In this document: in pieces, positions 53,325-62,584 of the stretch
Numbering within the stretch: the stretch's first letter is position 1
Layout: each line of letters begins with the position of its first letter
Assembly: GCF_009766085.1 (NCBI RefSeq)
Contig: NZ_LMUF01000027.1
Span: 1-64,000, forward strand
Reading direction: 5' to 3'
DNA from: Burkholderia sp. S171
Lineage (GTDB): Bacteria; Pseudomonadota; Gammaproteobacteria; Burkholderiales; Burkholderiaceae
DNA: 64,000 nucleotides
Translations under genes and position numbers: made by a program
The notes under the pieces: model-generated
The model's database searches: none
Seen by the model: the letters and a program-made list of their open reading frames with translations, nothing else
What the model was told of the DNA's origin: nothing

Positions 53325-53738
53325 ATGGGAAATATACGAAGCCGCGAGCAGGCGGCTATCGTGGTAATTGTTGCGACGATCGGCATCCTCGCAGCCGCTT
53401 GGGTGCTAGGCCGCGAGTTCGGCGCCGACACAATGACGGTCTCTTGGTCGTTATTTTTCATGGGCGTGGCCGCGGTGCTGGTGATGGGTCCGACCGTGTA
53501 CTGGCTGCGTGACTACCTCCCGCCCGCATCATTCGTGGCGCTCGCCATGATGTGGGCCTCCTTTTGGCCGGTCCTCAACAGCATCGCTTGCGGCGGCTGC
53601 GCGAGCAGTGAAGACGGATTTCCCCTCCAATACACGGGCAGCCTCGTCTATTCGTGGTTGTTGAAAATCGGCGTGGAAGTGGTTCTCGTTCTTTGCGCGA
53701 TAGTCGCCTATCGTCGGCTGGGACGCCGTTATTACTGA
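53325..53738 (+). CDS. Hypothetical four-span membrane protein
   Basis: 137 residues; ATG follows GGAACAAG. Hydrophobic spans lie near 10-30, 42-62, 67-85 and 112-130. A Cys cluster ACGGCASSEDG lies on the loop after the third span. The basic tail RRLGRRYY predicts a cytosolic C-terminus. The family is not recognised. It stands alone, divergent from the ArsR gene. Confidence 0.65.
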   Translation: MGNIRSREQAAIVVIVATIGILAAAWVLGREFGADTMTVSWSLFFMGVAAVLVMGPTVYWLRDYLPPASFVALAMMWASFWPVLNSIACGGCASSEDGFPLQYTGSLVYSWLLKIGVEVVLVLCAIVAYRRLGRRYY

Positions 53739-53827
53739 ATCAACAGGCGCCTTACACGATGAAACGCGCAATCGACCGCGCACCCGTACAGCGACTATCG
53801 CGGATCTCACCGCCTGCGCGTTCTGCA

Positions 53828-54511
53828 TCAACTCGTTTTGCGCGTATAGCGTAGCCAGACCGCGTCCTGAGCGACCTGCTCGACCGATGTGAGGACCAGA
53901 TACGCGGGCTTTTTCCAGGCGTCCATCGCAACCTCGAATGAGGACGGATGTTCGCTGCGGCCATCGACGAGCGGCAGGATCAGCACGCTCACCTCATCCA
54001 CCAGACCGGCATTCACGAACGCGCCGCTCACGTGCGAGCCACCTTCCACGATCAACTTCTTGACCCCCAGCTCGCGCTCAAGTGTATTGACTACATCGGC
54101 CAGGTCGATGTCAGTCTTGCCGCCGAAAATGTATGACACGCCAATCGACTGAAGATAGGCGAGGAAGTCGTCGGAGACCTGCTCTGTCACCACTTCAATC
54201 ACGTGCGACTTCAACGCGGTATTCGACTTCCATTCAACCAGTCCCTTAGGGTCAATGGAAATGGCGTACTGATCCGCGCCGCGTTGGGCGAAGTGATTCG
54301 TGCGAGGAACCGGCTGCTTCGCGAGGCCCTTCGGATAACCCTCTCCATGCGCGATTTCCTGCATGGTGACGCGGCCGCAGATCCAGCCGTCGGCTTCAAA
54401 AGTAGCGGCCGTGTTTTCGTAGAGATCGGACGCAAAGTCGAGATGCCAGCCGTCGGTGAGACTGCGGCCATCGACGGAAGACATCATGTGGCAAACAATA
54501 GTGGGCTTCAT
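53828..54511 (-). CDS. RibD/dihydrofolate-reductase-fold reductase
   Basis: 227 residues from ATG 54511 (MKPTIVCHMMSSVDGRSLTDGWHL). The RibD C-terminal/DHFR fold shows the opening strand and SVDG, NADPH-loop-like SYIFGGKTDIDLADVVNTL, and VEGGSHVSGAFVNAGLVDEVSVLILPLVDG, typical of the family. It probably reduces a pterin- or flavin-like ketose using NADPH; it is not the full bifunctional RibD. It is divergent from the LysR gene. Confidence 0.88.
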   Translation of the reverse strand: MKPTIVCHMMSSVDGRSLTDGWHLDFASDLYENTAATFEADGWICGRVTMQEIAHGEGYPKGLAKQPVPRTNHFAQRGADQYAISIDPKGLVEWKSNTALKSHVIEVVTEQVSDDFLAYLQSIGVSYIFGGKTDIDLADVVNTLERELGVKKLIVEGGSHVSGAFVNAGLVDEVSVLILPLVDGRSEHPSSFEVAMDAWKKPAYLVLTSVEQVAQDAVWLRYTRKTS

Positions 54512-54696
54512 GGACGTTGGCTCAGGCATTTGGGGGAAACCGAACAATGAAGCAAGTAATGTTCCGCGCCGCTCGCCGAAAGGAGACGCTGAAAAGAGCA
54601 CGACAGAACCTTCCTGAAAGCCAGAACACGCTGGCGCCGGGGGAATGCTTGTGGTCTCATTCGTCCTTTGGATCGCGCGGATAACGCGCCCCGCTC

Positions 54697-55608
54697 ATGG
54701 ACCTGAAGCAGATTCACTATTTCATCGCGCTGTTCGAAGACGGCTCGGTCACGCGCGCGGCGAAGCGGCTCAACATCGTGCAGCCGGCGCTCAGCATGCA
54801 GATATCGAAGCTTGAAGCAGAGCTTCACCAGCCGCTGTTCGAGCGCGGACCGCACGGCATGACGCCGACGGAAGCCGCACGCCTGATGTATCGGCTATAC
54901 GTACCCATCATTCGCGATATCGAACACGCCCGCGAACAACTCAGCCGCAGCGACGTGATCGTCACTGGGCGCGTGGCGCTCGGCATGGTGTCGTCGGAAG
55001 CGGAGAGCGTGCTGCCCGAATCGCTCGCCACCTTCAACGCGCTGTTTCCGCAAGTGGAAGTGTCGGTGGCGGACGGCTTCAGCGCGCAGTTGATTGATGC
55101 GGTCGAGGCCGGGCGCCTGGATGCCGCGGTTATCAACAAGCCGCGCGGCCGTCTCTCGCTCGACACGCGTTCCCTGCTCGACGAAGAGATGGTGCTGGTC
55201 ACCAGCGTCATTCACGGCCGGCCGATGCCCGAGGCCATTGACCTGGCTGAACTCGGCGATCTGGAACTCGTGCTTCCCACCCGCCGCAACGGCCTGCGCG
55301 GCGTGCTGGATGCTGCGCTTCTCAACGCGGATATAGTAATCCAGCCGAAGTTTGAAATCGATCTGCTGAACACGATCGTGCAGTTCGTCGAACAGAGCAA
55401 CGTGGCGACCATCCTGCCACGTGTCGTTGTTCAGCGGAAAGTGGACGAAGGCCTGCTGCGCGCTTACCGCATTGCGGCGCCGGTAATCGTGCGGCACATT
55501 GTGTGCGTGAGTCATCCGAAGCGGCCGATTGGCGCCGCGACGAATGCGCTCATTGAAATCATCACCGACAACATCCGTCGCGTCACCACGACCGCGCCGT
55601 CCGCCTGA
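54697..55608 (+). CDS. LysR-family transcriptional regulator
   Basis: 303 residues. The HTH is at 1-60 (MDLKQIHYFIALFEDGSVTRAAKRLNIVQPALSMQISKLEAEL), followed by a PBP-like effector domain (about 90-295). It resembles Nac/CynR-like LysR members. It converges on the MHS transporter gene, and so is the nearest regulator candidate for the leftward catabolic operon 64000-55632, though LysR proteins more often face divergent targets. Confidence 0.9.
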   Translation: MDLKQIHYFIALFEDGSVTRAAKRLNIVQPALSMQISKLEAELHQPLFERGPHGMTPTEAARLMYRLYVPIIRDIEHAREQLSRSDVIVTGRVALGMVSSEAESVLPESLATFNALFPQVEVSVADGFSAQLIDAVEAGRLDAAVINKPRGRLSLDTRSLLDEEMVLVTSVIHGRPMPEAIDLAELGDLELVLPTRRNGLRGVLDAALLNADIVIQPKFEIDLLNTIVQFVEQSNVATILPRVVVQRKVDEGLLRAYRIAAPVIVRHIVCVSHPKRPIGAATNALIEIITDNIRRVTTTAPSA

Positions 55609-55631
55609 ATCGCAGGGCTAGGCCGGGAATA

Positions 55632-57005
55632 TCAAACGGCCTGCGCCGAGCGATTCTCGAGCTTGCCCAGCGTCTCCGGCACGATAAACGCACCCGCGAG
55701 AAAGATCACGCTGATCACGCCCACGAAGATGGCCAGCGTCATTGGCAACTCGCCCGGGTCCTTCGCCACCAGCGAGACGGCAGTGGGCATCATGCCGCCG
55801 ATCGCAAAGCCGATATTCCACGACAGCCCCGTTCCCGTCGCACGAATCGCGGTCGGGAAGCGCTCGTTCAGGAAGATCAGGATAGGCGCATATCCCGCGC
55901 TGCCGAGTGCGCTCAACACGACCGCATAGACACCGATCATCGTGATGCTTTGCGCGGTGGGCAACAGCAGGAACAATGCGGGCAACGCGATCAGGCGCAC
56001 CAGTCCAATCCAAATAAATGCTGTCTTGCGGCCGATGAACGTGCTCAGGTGCCCCGCCGCCACCGACGCAACAAGTACCCCCACGCTCGCAATCATCAAG
56101 ATGGCAGCGGCCGCGCCGTTAGGCACGTGGCTGACCACTTTGAGGAAGGTCGGCAGGTAACCCGAGGTCAGGTAATAACCGCTGCCGCCACCGATGGTGA
56201 GCAGCAGGTTGACGAACAGAATCCCACGATAGTCCCGCGAAAACAGCGTCTTGATCGGCGAGCGGATGACTTCCACCGGCGCGGAGATATCGCGTGCGGC
56301 AGCCTTTGCGGCCTTCTCTTCCGCCAGCTTTTTCCACAACGGCGACTCTTCGAGGCTATTGAACACGAACAGCCCAAGCACCGAACTGATGATCCCGGTG
56401 AAGAACATGCAACGCCAGCCCCATACGTCGAAGAGCGCGCCCGGAAAGAGAGACGACATAGTCAGGAATACGATTGAAGCGAGCAAGGCACCCAGGCCCG
56501 CACCGCCGCCGCCGATCAGCCCGGACACCGCGCCGCGATACTTCGGCGCGACCGATTCCGTACCGATGGTATGCGTGGACGCTACCACTCCGCCCACGAA
56601 CACGCCCTGCACCAGCCGCAACAAGAGGAACAGGATTGGCGCTACCAAGCCGACCTGTGCAACGGTCGGCAAGACGCCGAAAAGCGCAGTCGATATCCCC
56701 ACGCCAACGACGGCGAGAATCATCGCGCCCTTGCGGCCGTGCCGGTCCGCGTAGGAACCGAACCACGCTGAGCCGAGCGGACGCATCAGCAAAGTCACCG
56801 CGAACGACGCGTACACCGCTGCCAGCGAAAGCATCGCATGTTGGGACGGAAAGAACAGCCGGCCAACTACGGGAGCCACGTACAACAGCACGAACAGATC
56901 GAATAGATCGAGTGCCCAACCCAGGCATGAGGCCACGACTGCGCCCATCACCTGTCGCGTGTTTACTTCGGGCGCGGCGGCGCTTTCCTGTGCTGCTACG
57001 GACAT
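55632..57005 (-). CDS. MHS-family MFS transporter for organic acids
   Basis: 457 residues from ATG 57005, placed 6 nt after AAGGAG; earlier frame starts at 57011 and 57062 lack room for a site. About 12 spans, with LGWALDLFDLFVLLYVAPVV, the motif-A-like GSYADRHGRKGAMILAVVG and FFTGIISSVLGLFVF. This matches metabolite:H+ symporters such as AAHS/MHS carriers for aromatic and dicarboxylic acids. It is the last gene of the leftward catabolic operon and probably imports its substrate. Confidence 0.88.
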   Translation of the reverse strand: MSVAAQESAAAPEVNTRQVMGAVVASCLGWALDLFDLFVLLYVAPVVGRLFFPSQHAMLSLAAVYASFAVTLLMRPLGSAWFGSYADRHGRKGAMILAVVGVGISTALFGVLPTVAQVGLVAPILFLLLRLVQGVFVGGVVASTHTIGTESVAPKYRGAVSGLIGGGGAGLGALLASIVFLTMSSLFPGALFDVWGWRCMFFTGIISSVLGLFVFNSLEESPLWKKLAEEKAAKAAARDISAPVEVIRSPIKTLFSRDYRGILFVNLLLTIGGGSGYYLTSGYLPTFLKVVSHVPNGAAAAILMIASVGVLVASVAAGHLSTFIGRKTAFIWIGLVRLIALPALFLLLPTAQSITMIGVYAVVLSALGSAGYAPILIFLNERFPTAIRATGTGLSWNIGFAIGGMMPTAVSLVAKDPGELPMTLAIFVGVISVIFLAGAFIVPETLGKLENRSAQAV

Positions 57006-57089
57006 TGTCATCTCCTTGAAGGTCGCGGCGCCCTCTCTCGAATGGCACCGTGTTTTTGGCACGTCGAATTGTCGTGCTCTCGTTGGCGT

Positions 57090-58838
57090 TTAAGAAATTG
57101 TTGAGTGCGTTGAAGGCGTTGATTGCGTTGAATGCCGGCGCTGCGCTTCATTGTTCAGCATCGTGTCGGCGATCTTCTCGGCGATCATGATGGTCGGAAT
57201 GTTGGTGTTGGCAGATGGCAGCCGCGGCATCAGCGACGCATCGACCACGCGTAAGCGTTGCGCGCCGTGCACGCGCCCCTGGGTATCGACCACTGCATGG
57301 CGGTCGTTCACCGGACCCATCTGGCACGTGCCGCTTGCATGCCATACGCCGAACACATTCGCGCGGATAAACGCGTGCAATGCCTGCTCGTCGGCCAGCA
57401 AGGAGGCCATGCTCTGGCCATGCGTAAAAAACCGCTCGATCAGCATGCGGCGCAACGGCGCGGGCGTATCGAGCATTGCGCCAAGCAGCGACGTCACGAC
57501 TGCATTGGTCTTGCTCACGCGACTGAGCGCCTTCACACGCGGCGAAAATGCAGCCGGGAAGAAGTCGCGCGGGTCCCGGTTCAGACCCGATGCCTCCACC
57601 ACTTTCGCCAGCAAGCGGATGCCCGCGGCGAGGCGCGCGGTATCGCGCTCATCATCAAGCAGGTTCAGATCGACGCGGGGTGCGACAGCGGCGTCGGGCG
57701 AAACCAGTTGCACCCGGCCGCGCGAATACGGCCGGTTGCACCACAAAAAGAACAAGCCAAGGCGGTTGCCAAGCGCATGCCAGGCAGCGCGAGTCGCACT
57801 CGACAAATACATGTCTGAGGTGTCGCACTGATCTACGCCTGACGTAAAACGCGCAGCCGTCATGCTTGCGCGCCGCCGTGTAAGCGGCATCCTGAACCTG
57901 GGTTCGAGGAAGTGGCAGAACGTCAGCGACGGATGGTCCTGCAGGTTGCGGCCCACCCCAGGCAAGTCGATCACGCAGCGCAAGCCAAGCGCGTCGAGAT
58001 CCGCCATCCCGCCAATGCCTGCGCGCAGCAGCATTGCCGGAGACTGCAGTGCACCGGCCGCAACAATCACTTCATGCGCTTCGAATCGCACCCGTTCACC
58101 ATTGGCCGCGATCGCCAGCACCCCTTTCGCCGTAACGCCGTCCATCACGATGCGCTCGACCTTCAGGTTCGCGAAGATCGACAGGTTCGGCCGGTTTCGA
58201 GTCGCCGCATCGAGGTAAGCGCTCGCAGTGCTCACGCGCCGGTCGTCGAGATTCGAAAACGCGCCGGGAAAAACACCATCGCCGAATTCCGCGTTCTGGT
58301 CCTGCAGCATGGCAAGGCCATTCTTGTGCAGACCCTTCGCGAATGCATGGCAAAAAGGCGGCCAGTCGCGAGGCATGATGCGACGGATGGCAACTGGCCC
58401 ATCGCTGCCGTGCAACGCGGCATTAGGGAAATTCAAGTCGCGTTCAAGCTTGCGGAAATACGGCAGCACGTCATCCCAGCCCCAACCCGCCGCACCGTTC
58501 GCGGCCCAGTCGTCGTAGTCGCGTGGCAAGCCTCGATTCGCCGACTGGACGTTGATGCTTGATCCGCCGCCCATCACACGGCCCTGCTCGTACACGCGCT
58601 CGACCGCCTGCGTTGTAGCCCGCGCTTTCAGTTCGGGCCAGATGTAGGTGTCGCCGCAAAACACCGGCATGGGGTAGCTGTCGAGGATCGCTTCGGGCAC
58701 GTCGCCCGGCGGCGTATCCGCGCCCGCTTCGATCAACGCGACACGCAGCGACGGCACGGCCGATAGCCGATGCGCAAGCACGCATCCCGCCGACCCGCCG
58801 CCCACGATCACGTAATCAAACGCGCCGAACGCCTCCAT
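57090..58838 (-). CDS. GMC-family FAD oxidoreductase (choline dehydrogenase-like)
   Basis: 582 residues; ATG 58838 has GGAGACGGGC before it, while GTG 58850 is an alternative. N-terminal FAD-binding FDYVIVGGGSAGCVLAHRLS, GMC signature GRVMGGGSSINVQSANRG, and C-terminal active-site region FGVWHASGTCQMGPVNDRHAVVDTQGRVHGAQRLRVVDASLMP with the catalytic His. It oxidises a primary or secondary alcohol. The C-terminal tail (STQSTPSTHST) comes from a degenerate short repeat and is probably dispensable. It lies in the operon after the enoyl-CoA hydratase gene. Confidence 0.9.
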   Translation of the reverse strand: MEAFGAFDYVIVGGGSAGCVLAHRLSAVPSLRVALIEAGADTPPGDVPEAILDSYPMPVFCGDTYIWPELKARATTQAVERVYEQGRVMGGGSSINVQSANRGLPRDYDDWAANGAAGWGWDDVLPYFRKLERDLNFPNAALHGSDGPVAIRRIMPRDWPPFCHAFAKGLHKNGLAMLQDQNAEFGDGVFPGAFSNLDDRRVSTASAYLDAATRNRPNLSIFANLKVERIVMDGVTAKGVLAIAANGERVRFEAHEVIVAAGALQSPAMLLRAGIGGMADLDALGLRCVIDLPGVGRNLQDHPSLTFCHFLEPRFRMPLTRRRASMTAARFTSGVDQCDTSDMYLSSATRAAWHALGNRLGLFFLWCNRPYSRGRVQLVSPDAAVAPRVDLNLLDDERDTARLAAGIRLLAKVVEASGLNRDPRDFFPAAFSPRVKALSRVSKTNAVVTSLLGAMLDTPAPLRRMLIERFFTHGQSMASLLADEQALHAFIRANVFGVWHASGTCQMGPVNDRHAVVDTQGRVHGAQRLRVVDASLMPRLPSANTNIPTIMIAEKIADTMLNNEAQRRHSTQSTPSTHSTIS

Positions 58839-58879
58839 GCCCGTCTCCACATTGATGGTAGATGCAACCGTCGCACGCT

Positions 58880-59686
58880 TCAGCTACCGCGAAACACCGG
58901 CTTGCGTTTGCTATGGAACGCTTCCACGCCTTCACGGAAATCGTCCGATGTGCGCAGCCGGCTATAGCTGTGCCCTTCAAGTTCGATCGCAATCGAAAGC
59001 GGCGCATCTTCCGTGTCGTTGAGCAGCTTCTTGGCCGTACGTTGTGCGAGCGGCGAGAACGCGCGCAGTTCATCGACGAGTGCATCAGTCGTGGCTTCCA
59101 ACTGCGCGTCAGCTACGCACTCCACCGCGATGCCCCATTCGTAGGCCTGCTTGCCGGGAATCCGGCGCGAGCGCATCACAATGTCCTTAGTTCTGCCAAT
59201 GCCCACCATCTGCTGCAGCCGCGCCGATCCGCCCGAGCCCGGGATCTGGCCGAGCTTCTGCTCCGGCAACGCGTAGAAGGTCGTGTCCGTCGCAATGCGG
59301 AAGTCACAAGCGAGCGACAACTCGAAGCCCACGCCAAAGCAGAAGCCGCGATTTGCCGCAATCACCGGCTTCGAGCAGCGAGCGGGCGCTGCGATATTCC
59401 ACGCGAGTTTCGACACATGTTCCGGCGATGCCTCAAGGAAACCCTTGATGTCGCCACCACTCGAAAAATGCTCGCCGTTGGCGCGGATTACGATCACGCG
59501 CACGCGGTCATCTTCGTCCAGCGCTTCGAACGCCGCGCGCAACTGGTCGCGTGCGTGCATCGAAATGACGTTGAGCGGCGGACGATGCAAAATGATGTCG
59601 GCGCGTTCGCGTTTTTCATCGACTTCAATCGAGAATCCATCCAGGTCCTGCAACAGCGTCTGGCCGCGATGGGTCAAGTCAGTCAT
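58880..59686 (-). CDS. Enoyl-CoA hydratase/isomerase family protein
   Basis: 268 residues; ATG follows AGGAGTAACC. Crotonase fold: oxyanion-hole strands RANGEHFSSGGDIKGFLEAS and NRGFCFGVGFELSLACDFRIAT, then LPEQKLGQIPGSGGSARLQQMVG, the region that bears the catalytic Glu in hydratases. It acts on a CoA thioester made by the ligase just upstream; the ligase stop is 3 bp away. It could be a hydratase, isomerase or ring-opening variant; the substrate is not evident. Confidence 0.88.
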   Translation of the reverse strand: MTDLTHRGQTLLQDLDGFSIEVDEKRERADIILHRPPLNVISMHARDQLRAAFEALDEDDRVRVIVIRANGEHFSSGGDIKGFLEASPEHVSKLAWNIAAPARCSKPVIAANRGFCFGVGFELSLACDFRIATDTTFYALPEQKLGQIPGSGGSARLQQMVGIGRTKDIVMRSRRIPGKQAYEWGIAVECVADAQLEATTDALVDELRAFSPLAQRTAKKLLNDTEDAPLSIAIELEGHSYSRLRTSDDFREGVEAFHSKRKPVFRGS

Positions 59687-59689
59687 CGG

Positions 59690-61246
59690 TTACTCCTTTG
59701 TTGTTTCGGTAGAGTTGTTCGTGGTGTCGATGTCATATTCACCGGCGGACAATTTGCGGCGCAGGATCTTGCCGACGGGGGACTTCGGAATGTCGTCGAC
59801 AAAAACGTAGTCACGAGGCCGCTTGAAATTCACGAGATCCGACTCGCGGCACCAGGCGTCAAGCGCACCGGCATCGACATAATCACGGCGCTTGATAAAC
59901 GCGACCACGCGCTGTCCCCAACGCTCGTCCTTCACGCCTGCGACTGCCACTTCGTCCACGGCCGGATGCAGCGACAACACCGATTCAATATCGACCGGCG
60001 AGATGTTTTCTCCGCCGCTGATGATCATGTCGTCTACCCGGCCGCTCACAAAGAGGTCACCGTCGTGGTCGAAGAACCCCGTGTCGCCGGTGAAGTACCA
60101 GCCGTCGCGCAAGGACTTTGCATTCGCGTCCGGACGATTCCAGTAACCTTCAAAGGCTTCGTCGCCGAGGAGGTCTGCAATGATCTGGCCTTCCTCGTGC
60201 GCAACCGCGAGATCGGTCGGCGAGGCCGCATCCAGCTTCACGATGCGTAGCCGCGTGTTGATACCCGCACGTCCCGCGCTGCCGGGCTTGCGCGTGGCGT
60301 CCTGATCAATGCTGCAGGTGTACACCTCGGACGATCCGTAGTGGTTCACGAACAGTTCGGGCTTGAATGCGGCGGACAGACGCTTCAGCAGGCCATCGCT
60401 CATGGGCGCGCCCGCGAAGCCGAGCTTCGTCACCGAGGTGATCTTTGCGTCCGTGAAGCCGGGCGCGGCCAGCAGGTCGTGATAAAGCGTGGGCACGAGA
60501 TACAGGCACGTGAGTTTGAATCCGCCAATCGACTCCAGCGCCTGGACCGCGTTCCAGCGCCGCACGCAAACGAACAGGCCGTCGATCAGCGCCATGGCGA
60601 GCAGCGAGCGTACGCCCATGGTGTGATAAAGCGGCATGACGCCCAGCGTGCGTTCGCCATAGCGATACAGGTTCTGCGCGACATGTGCGAGCGCAGCAGC
60701 GCGCTCATGCCGATGACGGCGCGGCACGCCCTTCGCCTTCCCCGTTGTCCCGGAGGTATAGAGGATCAGCGAGATGTCGTCGGCTGTGGCTTCTGTCGTG
60801 AGGCTGACGCTCCCGGCGTTCGAGCGCAACAACGCATCGAACGAAGTCGTACCGCACGCATCGTCCAGCGCGATACGCGGCAGCTTCTGCGCCGCTTCGC
60901 TTGCGTACACCGCGTCGGCGGAAACCGGTTCGAATACGATCGCTTTCGCGGCCGAATCGGTCACGCAATAGTCGAGTTCATCGGGCTTTGCGCGCCAGTT
61001 CAACGGCGTCATGACGATGCCCGCAAACTGGCAGGCCCAATGCAACGTGGCCATTTCCCAGCGGTTTTGCAGCACGACGAGCAATCGGTCCCCGCGTGCG
61101 AGACCCAGCTCGCGCAAACCACCGGCGGCCTTGAGGATGGTGTCATGCCACTGTGCGTACGTCAGCCTGATGTCGCCATCGACGAGGGCAAGTGTGTTGG
61201 GGCTGCGCTCAACGCTTTGCAAAAAAGTCCGGCCTAGATCAAGCAT
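59690..61246 (-). CDS. Acyl-CoA synthetase, AMP-forming (4-coumarate/benzoate:CoA ligase type)
   Basis: 518 residues. ANL-superfamily motifs: P-loop LILYTSGTTGKAKGVPRRH, YGSSEVYTC, GWYFTGDTGFFDHDGDLFVSGRVDDMIISGGENISPVDIE, and the C-terminal lysine in IPKSPVGKILRRKL. It activates a carboxylic acid, probably aromatic, via an acyl-adenylate to the CoA ester. It overlaps the [2Fe-2S] subunit gene by 8 bp and is followed immediately by the hydratase gene. Confidence 0.92.
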   Translation of the reverse strand: MLDLGRTFLQSVERSPNTLALVDGDIRLTYAQWHDTILKAAGGLRELGLARGDRLLVVLQNRWEMATLHWACQFAGIVMTPLNWRAKPDELDYCVTDSAAKAIVFEPVSADAVYASEAAQKLPRIALDDACGTTSFDALLRSNAGSVSLTTEATADDISLILYTSGTTGKAKGVPRRHRHERAAALAHVAQNLYRYGERTLGVMPLYHTMGVRSLLAMALIDGLFVCVRRWNAVQALESIGGFKLTCLYLVPTLYHDLLAAPGFTDAKITSVTKLGFAGAPMSDGLLKRLSAAFKPELFVNHYGSSEVYTCSIDQDATRKPGSAGRAGINTRLRIVKLDAASPTDLAVAHEEGQIIADLLGDEAFEGYWNRPDANAKSLRDGWYFTGDTGFFDHDGDLFVSGRVDDMIISGGENISPVDIESVLSLHPAVDEVAVAGVKDERWGQRVVAFIKRRDYVDAGALDAWCRESDLVNFKRPRDYVFVDDIPKSPVGKILRRKLSAGEYDIDTTNNSTETTKE

Positions 61247-61772
61247 GTTCCGGCTCCTTCTTGCTGCTCTTGTTACGCTGCGCCGCTACATCAAGCACCG
61301 CCGCCACGATCGGCGTGTAGCCTGTACATCGGCACAGATGGCCCGACAGCATCTCGCGCACTTGCGTTTCCGTCGGGTCCGGTACGCGCTTGAGATAGTC
61401 CGCACACGACATCAGAATGCCCGCCGTGCAAAAGCCGCACTGCAAGGCGTGATGACGTTGGAACGCGCGTTGCAGATCGCCTAGCGTCTGGTCAGGCGCG
61501 AGACCTTCAACCGTGTCCACACGGCGTCCCTCCACCTGCACCGCCAGCATCAGGCACGACCGCGCCGCCACGCCGTCCACATGCACGGTGCACGCACCGC
61601 ACACGCCATGTTCACACCCCACGTGCGTGCCGGTCGCGCCCAGTTCATGCCGCACGAAATCGGACAGCAGGTCGCGCGATTCGCAATAGCCCGTACGCTC
61701 CCGACCGTTGAGCGTTACGGTGATACGCCGGCGCTCGCCCTGCGCAAGCGTGGTGGATGATGTCTTGCTCAC
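61239..61772 (-). CDS. [2Fe-2S] small subunit of a xanthine-dehydrogenase-type molybdenum hydroxylase (CoxS-like)
   Basis: 177 residues from GTG 61772, chosen because it overlaps the upstream stop as GTGA and has GGAGGCGAA in front; ATG 61796 is an alternative. The plant-type [2Fe-2S] site C-x4-C-x2-C-x11-C (GCEHGVCGACTVHVDGVAARSC) is followed by the second cluster C-x2-C (CGFCTAGI) and C-x-C (HLCRCTGY). It passes electrons between the Mo centre and FAD. Confidence 0.95.
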   Translation of the reverse strand: MSKTSSTTLAQGERRRITVTLNGRERTGYCESRDLLSDFVRHELGATGTHVGCEHGVCGACTVHVDGVAARSCLMLAVQVEGRRVDTVEGLAPDQTLGDLQRAFQRHHALQCGFCTAGILMSCADYLKRVPDPTETQVREMLSGHLCRCTGYTPIVAAVLDVAAQRNKSSKKEPEHA

Positions 61773-62584
61773 TTCGCCTCCTCTATTACGCGCCATCCGA
61801 GTTGCCGCACCAGATGGCGTCTATACATTGCGCTGACATGGGTGTCGTCCTGCGCGTTCAGCTTCCAGCTCAAGTCGTTCAGCGCGCCACGCAGGTCGTC
61901 GCCGTGCAGCCTTGGCCATAACTCAACCGTTGGCCGGTCCGCCACGCCGCCTACGGCGATCCTGATCGATGTATCGGTGACTACGGCGGCGCACGCGACC
62001 ATCGCGAAGTCGCCGTGGCGTGCTGAAAATTCGGTAAAGCCGTAATGCTCGCCGGCTCGCTTCAGCGGGAACCGCACACCTTCAACCAGTTCGTCGGGCT
62101 CGCGCGCGGTCATCAACATGCCCTGAAAAAAATCTTCCGCCTTGAGCACGCGCTTGCGTTTCTTCGATCGCAACATCACGTCGCCGCCCAGCACCGCGAG
62201 CACCAGCGGCAGCTCTGCGCTAGGGTCTGCGTGAGCAATTGACCCGCATACGGTGCCACGATTGCGGATCTGAAAATGCGAGATGTGCGGGAATGCGAGC
62301 GCAAGCAAAGGGACTTCGTTCTGCAGTGACGCACGCCATTCCACGCTGCCTTGCGTGGCGGCCGCGTTCACGACAAGATGATCATGATCAATGCTCACGC
62401 GGTCGAGTTCCTCGGTGCGCGAAATATCGACCAGTACTCGCGGTTGTGCGAGCCGCATGTTCAGCACGGCCATCAGCGACTGGCCGCCTGCAAGAATGCG
62501 CGCGTCTTCGCCGGTTTGCGCGAGGGCTTCTAACGCGTCATGCGTGGAAGCGGCGCGCAGATAATCGAATGGTGCCGGCTTCAT
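61769..62584 (-). CDS. FAD-binding medium subunit (CoxM-like)
   Basis: 271 residues from ATG 62584, with GGAGGAAG upstream and ATGA overlap with the large-subunit stop. N-terminal FAD-binding segment FDYLRAASTHDALEALAQTGEDARILAGGQSLMAVLNMRLAQP and the second FAD motif RNRGTVCGSIAHADPSAELPLVLAVLGG are as in CO-dehydrogenase family subunits. The C-terminal domain has the GEHYGFTEFSARHGDFAMV signature. It carries electrons from the iron-sulfur clusters to an acceptor. Confidence 0.95.
   Translation of the reverse strand: MKPAPFDYLRAASTHDALEALAQTGEDARILAGGQSLMAVLNMRLAQPRVLVDISRTEELDRVSIDHDHLVVNAAATQGSVEWRASLQNEVPLLALAFPHISHFQIRNRGTVCGSIAHADPSAELPLVLAVLGGDVMLRSKKRKRVLKAEDFFQGMLMTAREPDELVEGVRFPLKRAGEHYGFTEFSARHGDFAMVACAAVVTDTSIRIAVGGVADRPTVELWPRLHGDDLRGALNDLSWKLNAQDDTHVSAMYRRHLVRQLGWRVIEEAK

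Noticed and set aside
57095..57138. Degenerate GCGTTGA-type repeat at the end of the GMC gene
   Set aside because: Short imperfect units within coding sequence, explained as a low-complexity C-terminal tail.
58862..60250. Plus-strand frame of 462 codons opposite the hydratase and ligase genes
   Set aside because: It spans two real minus-strand genes and has His/Arg-rich shadow composition.
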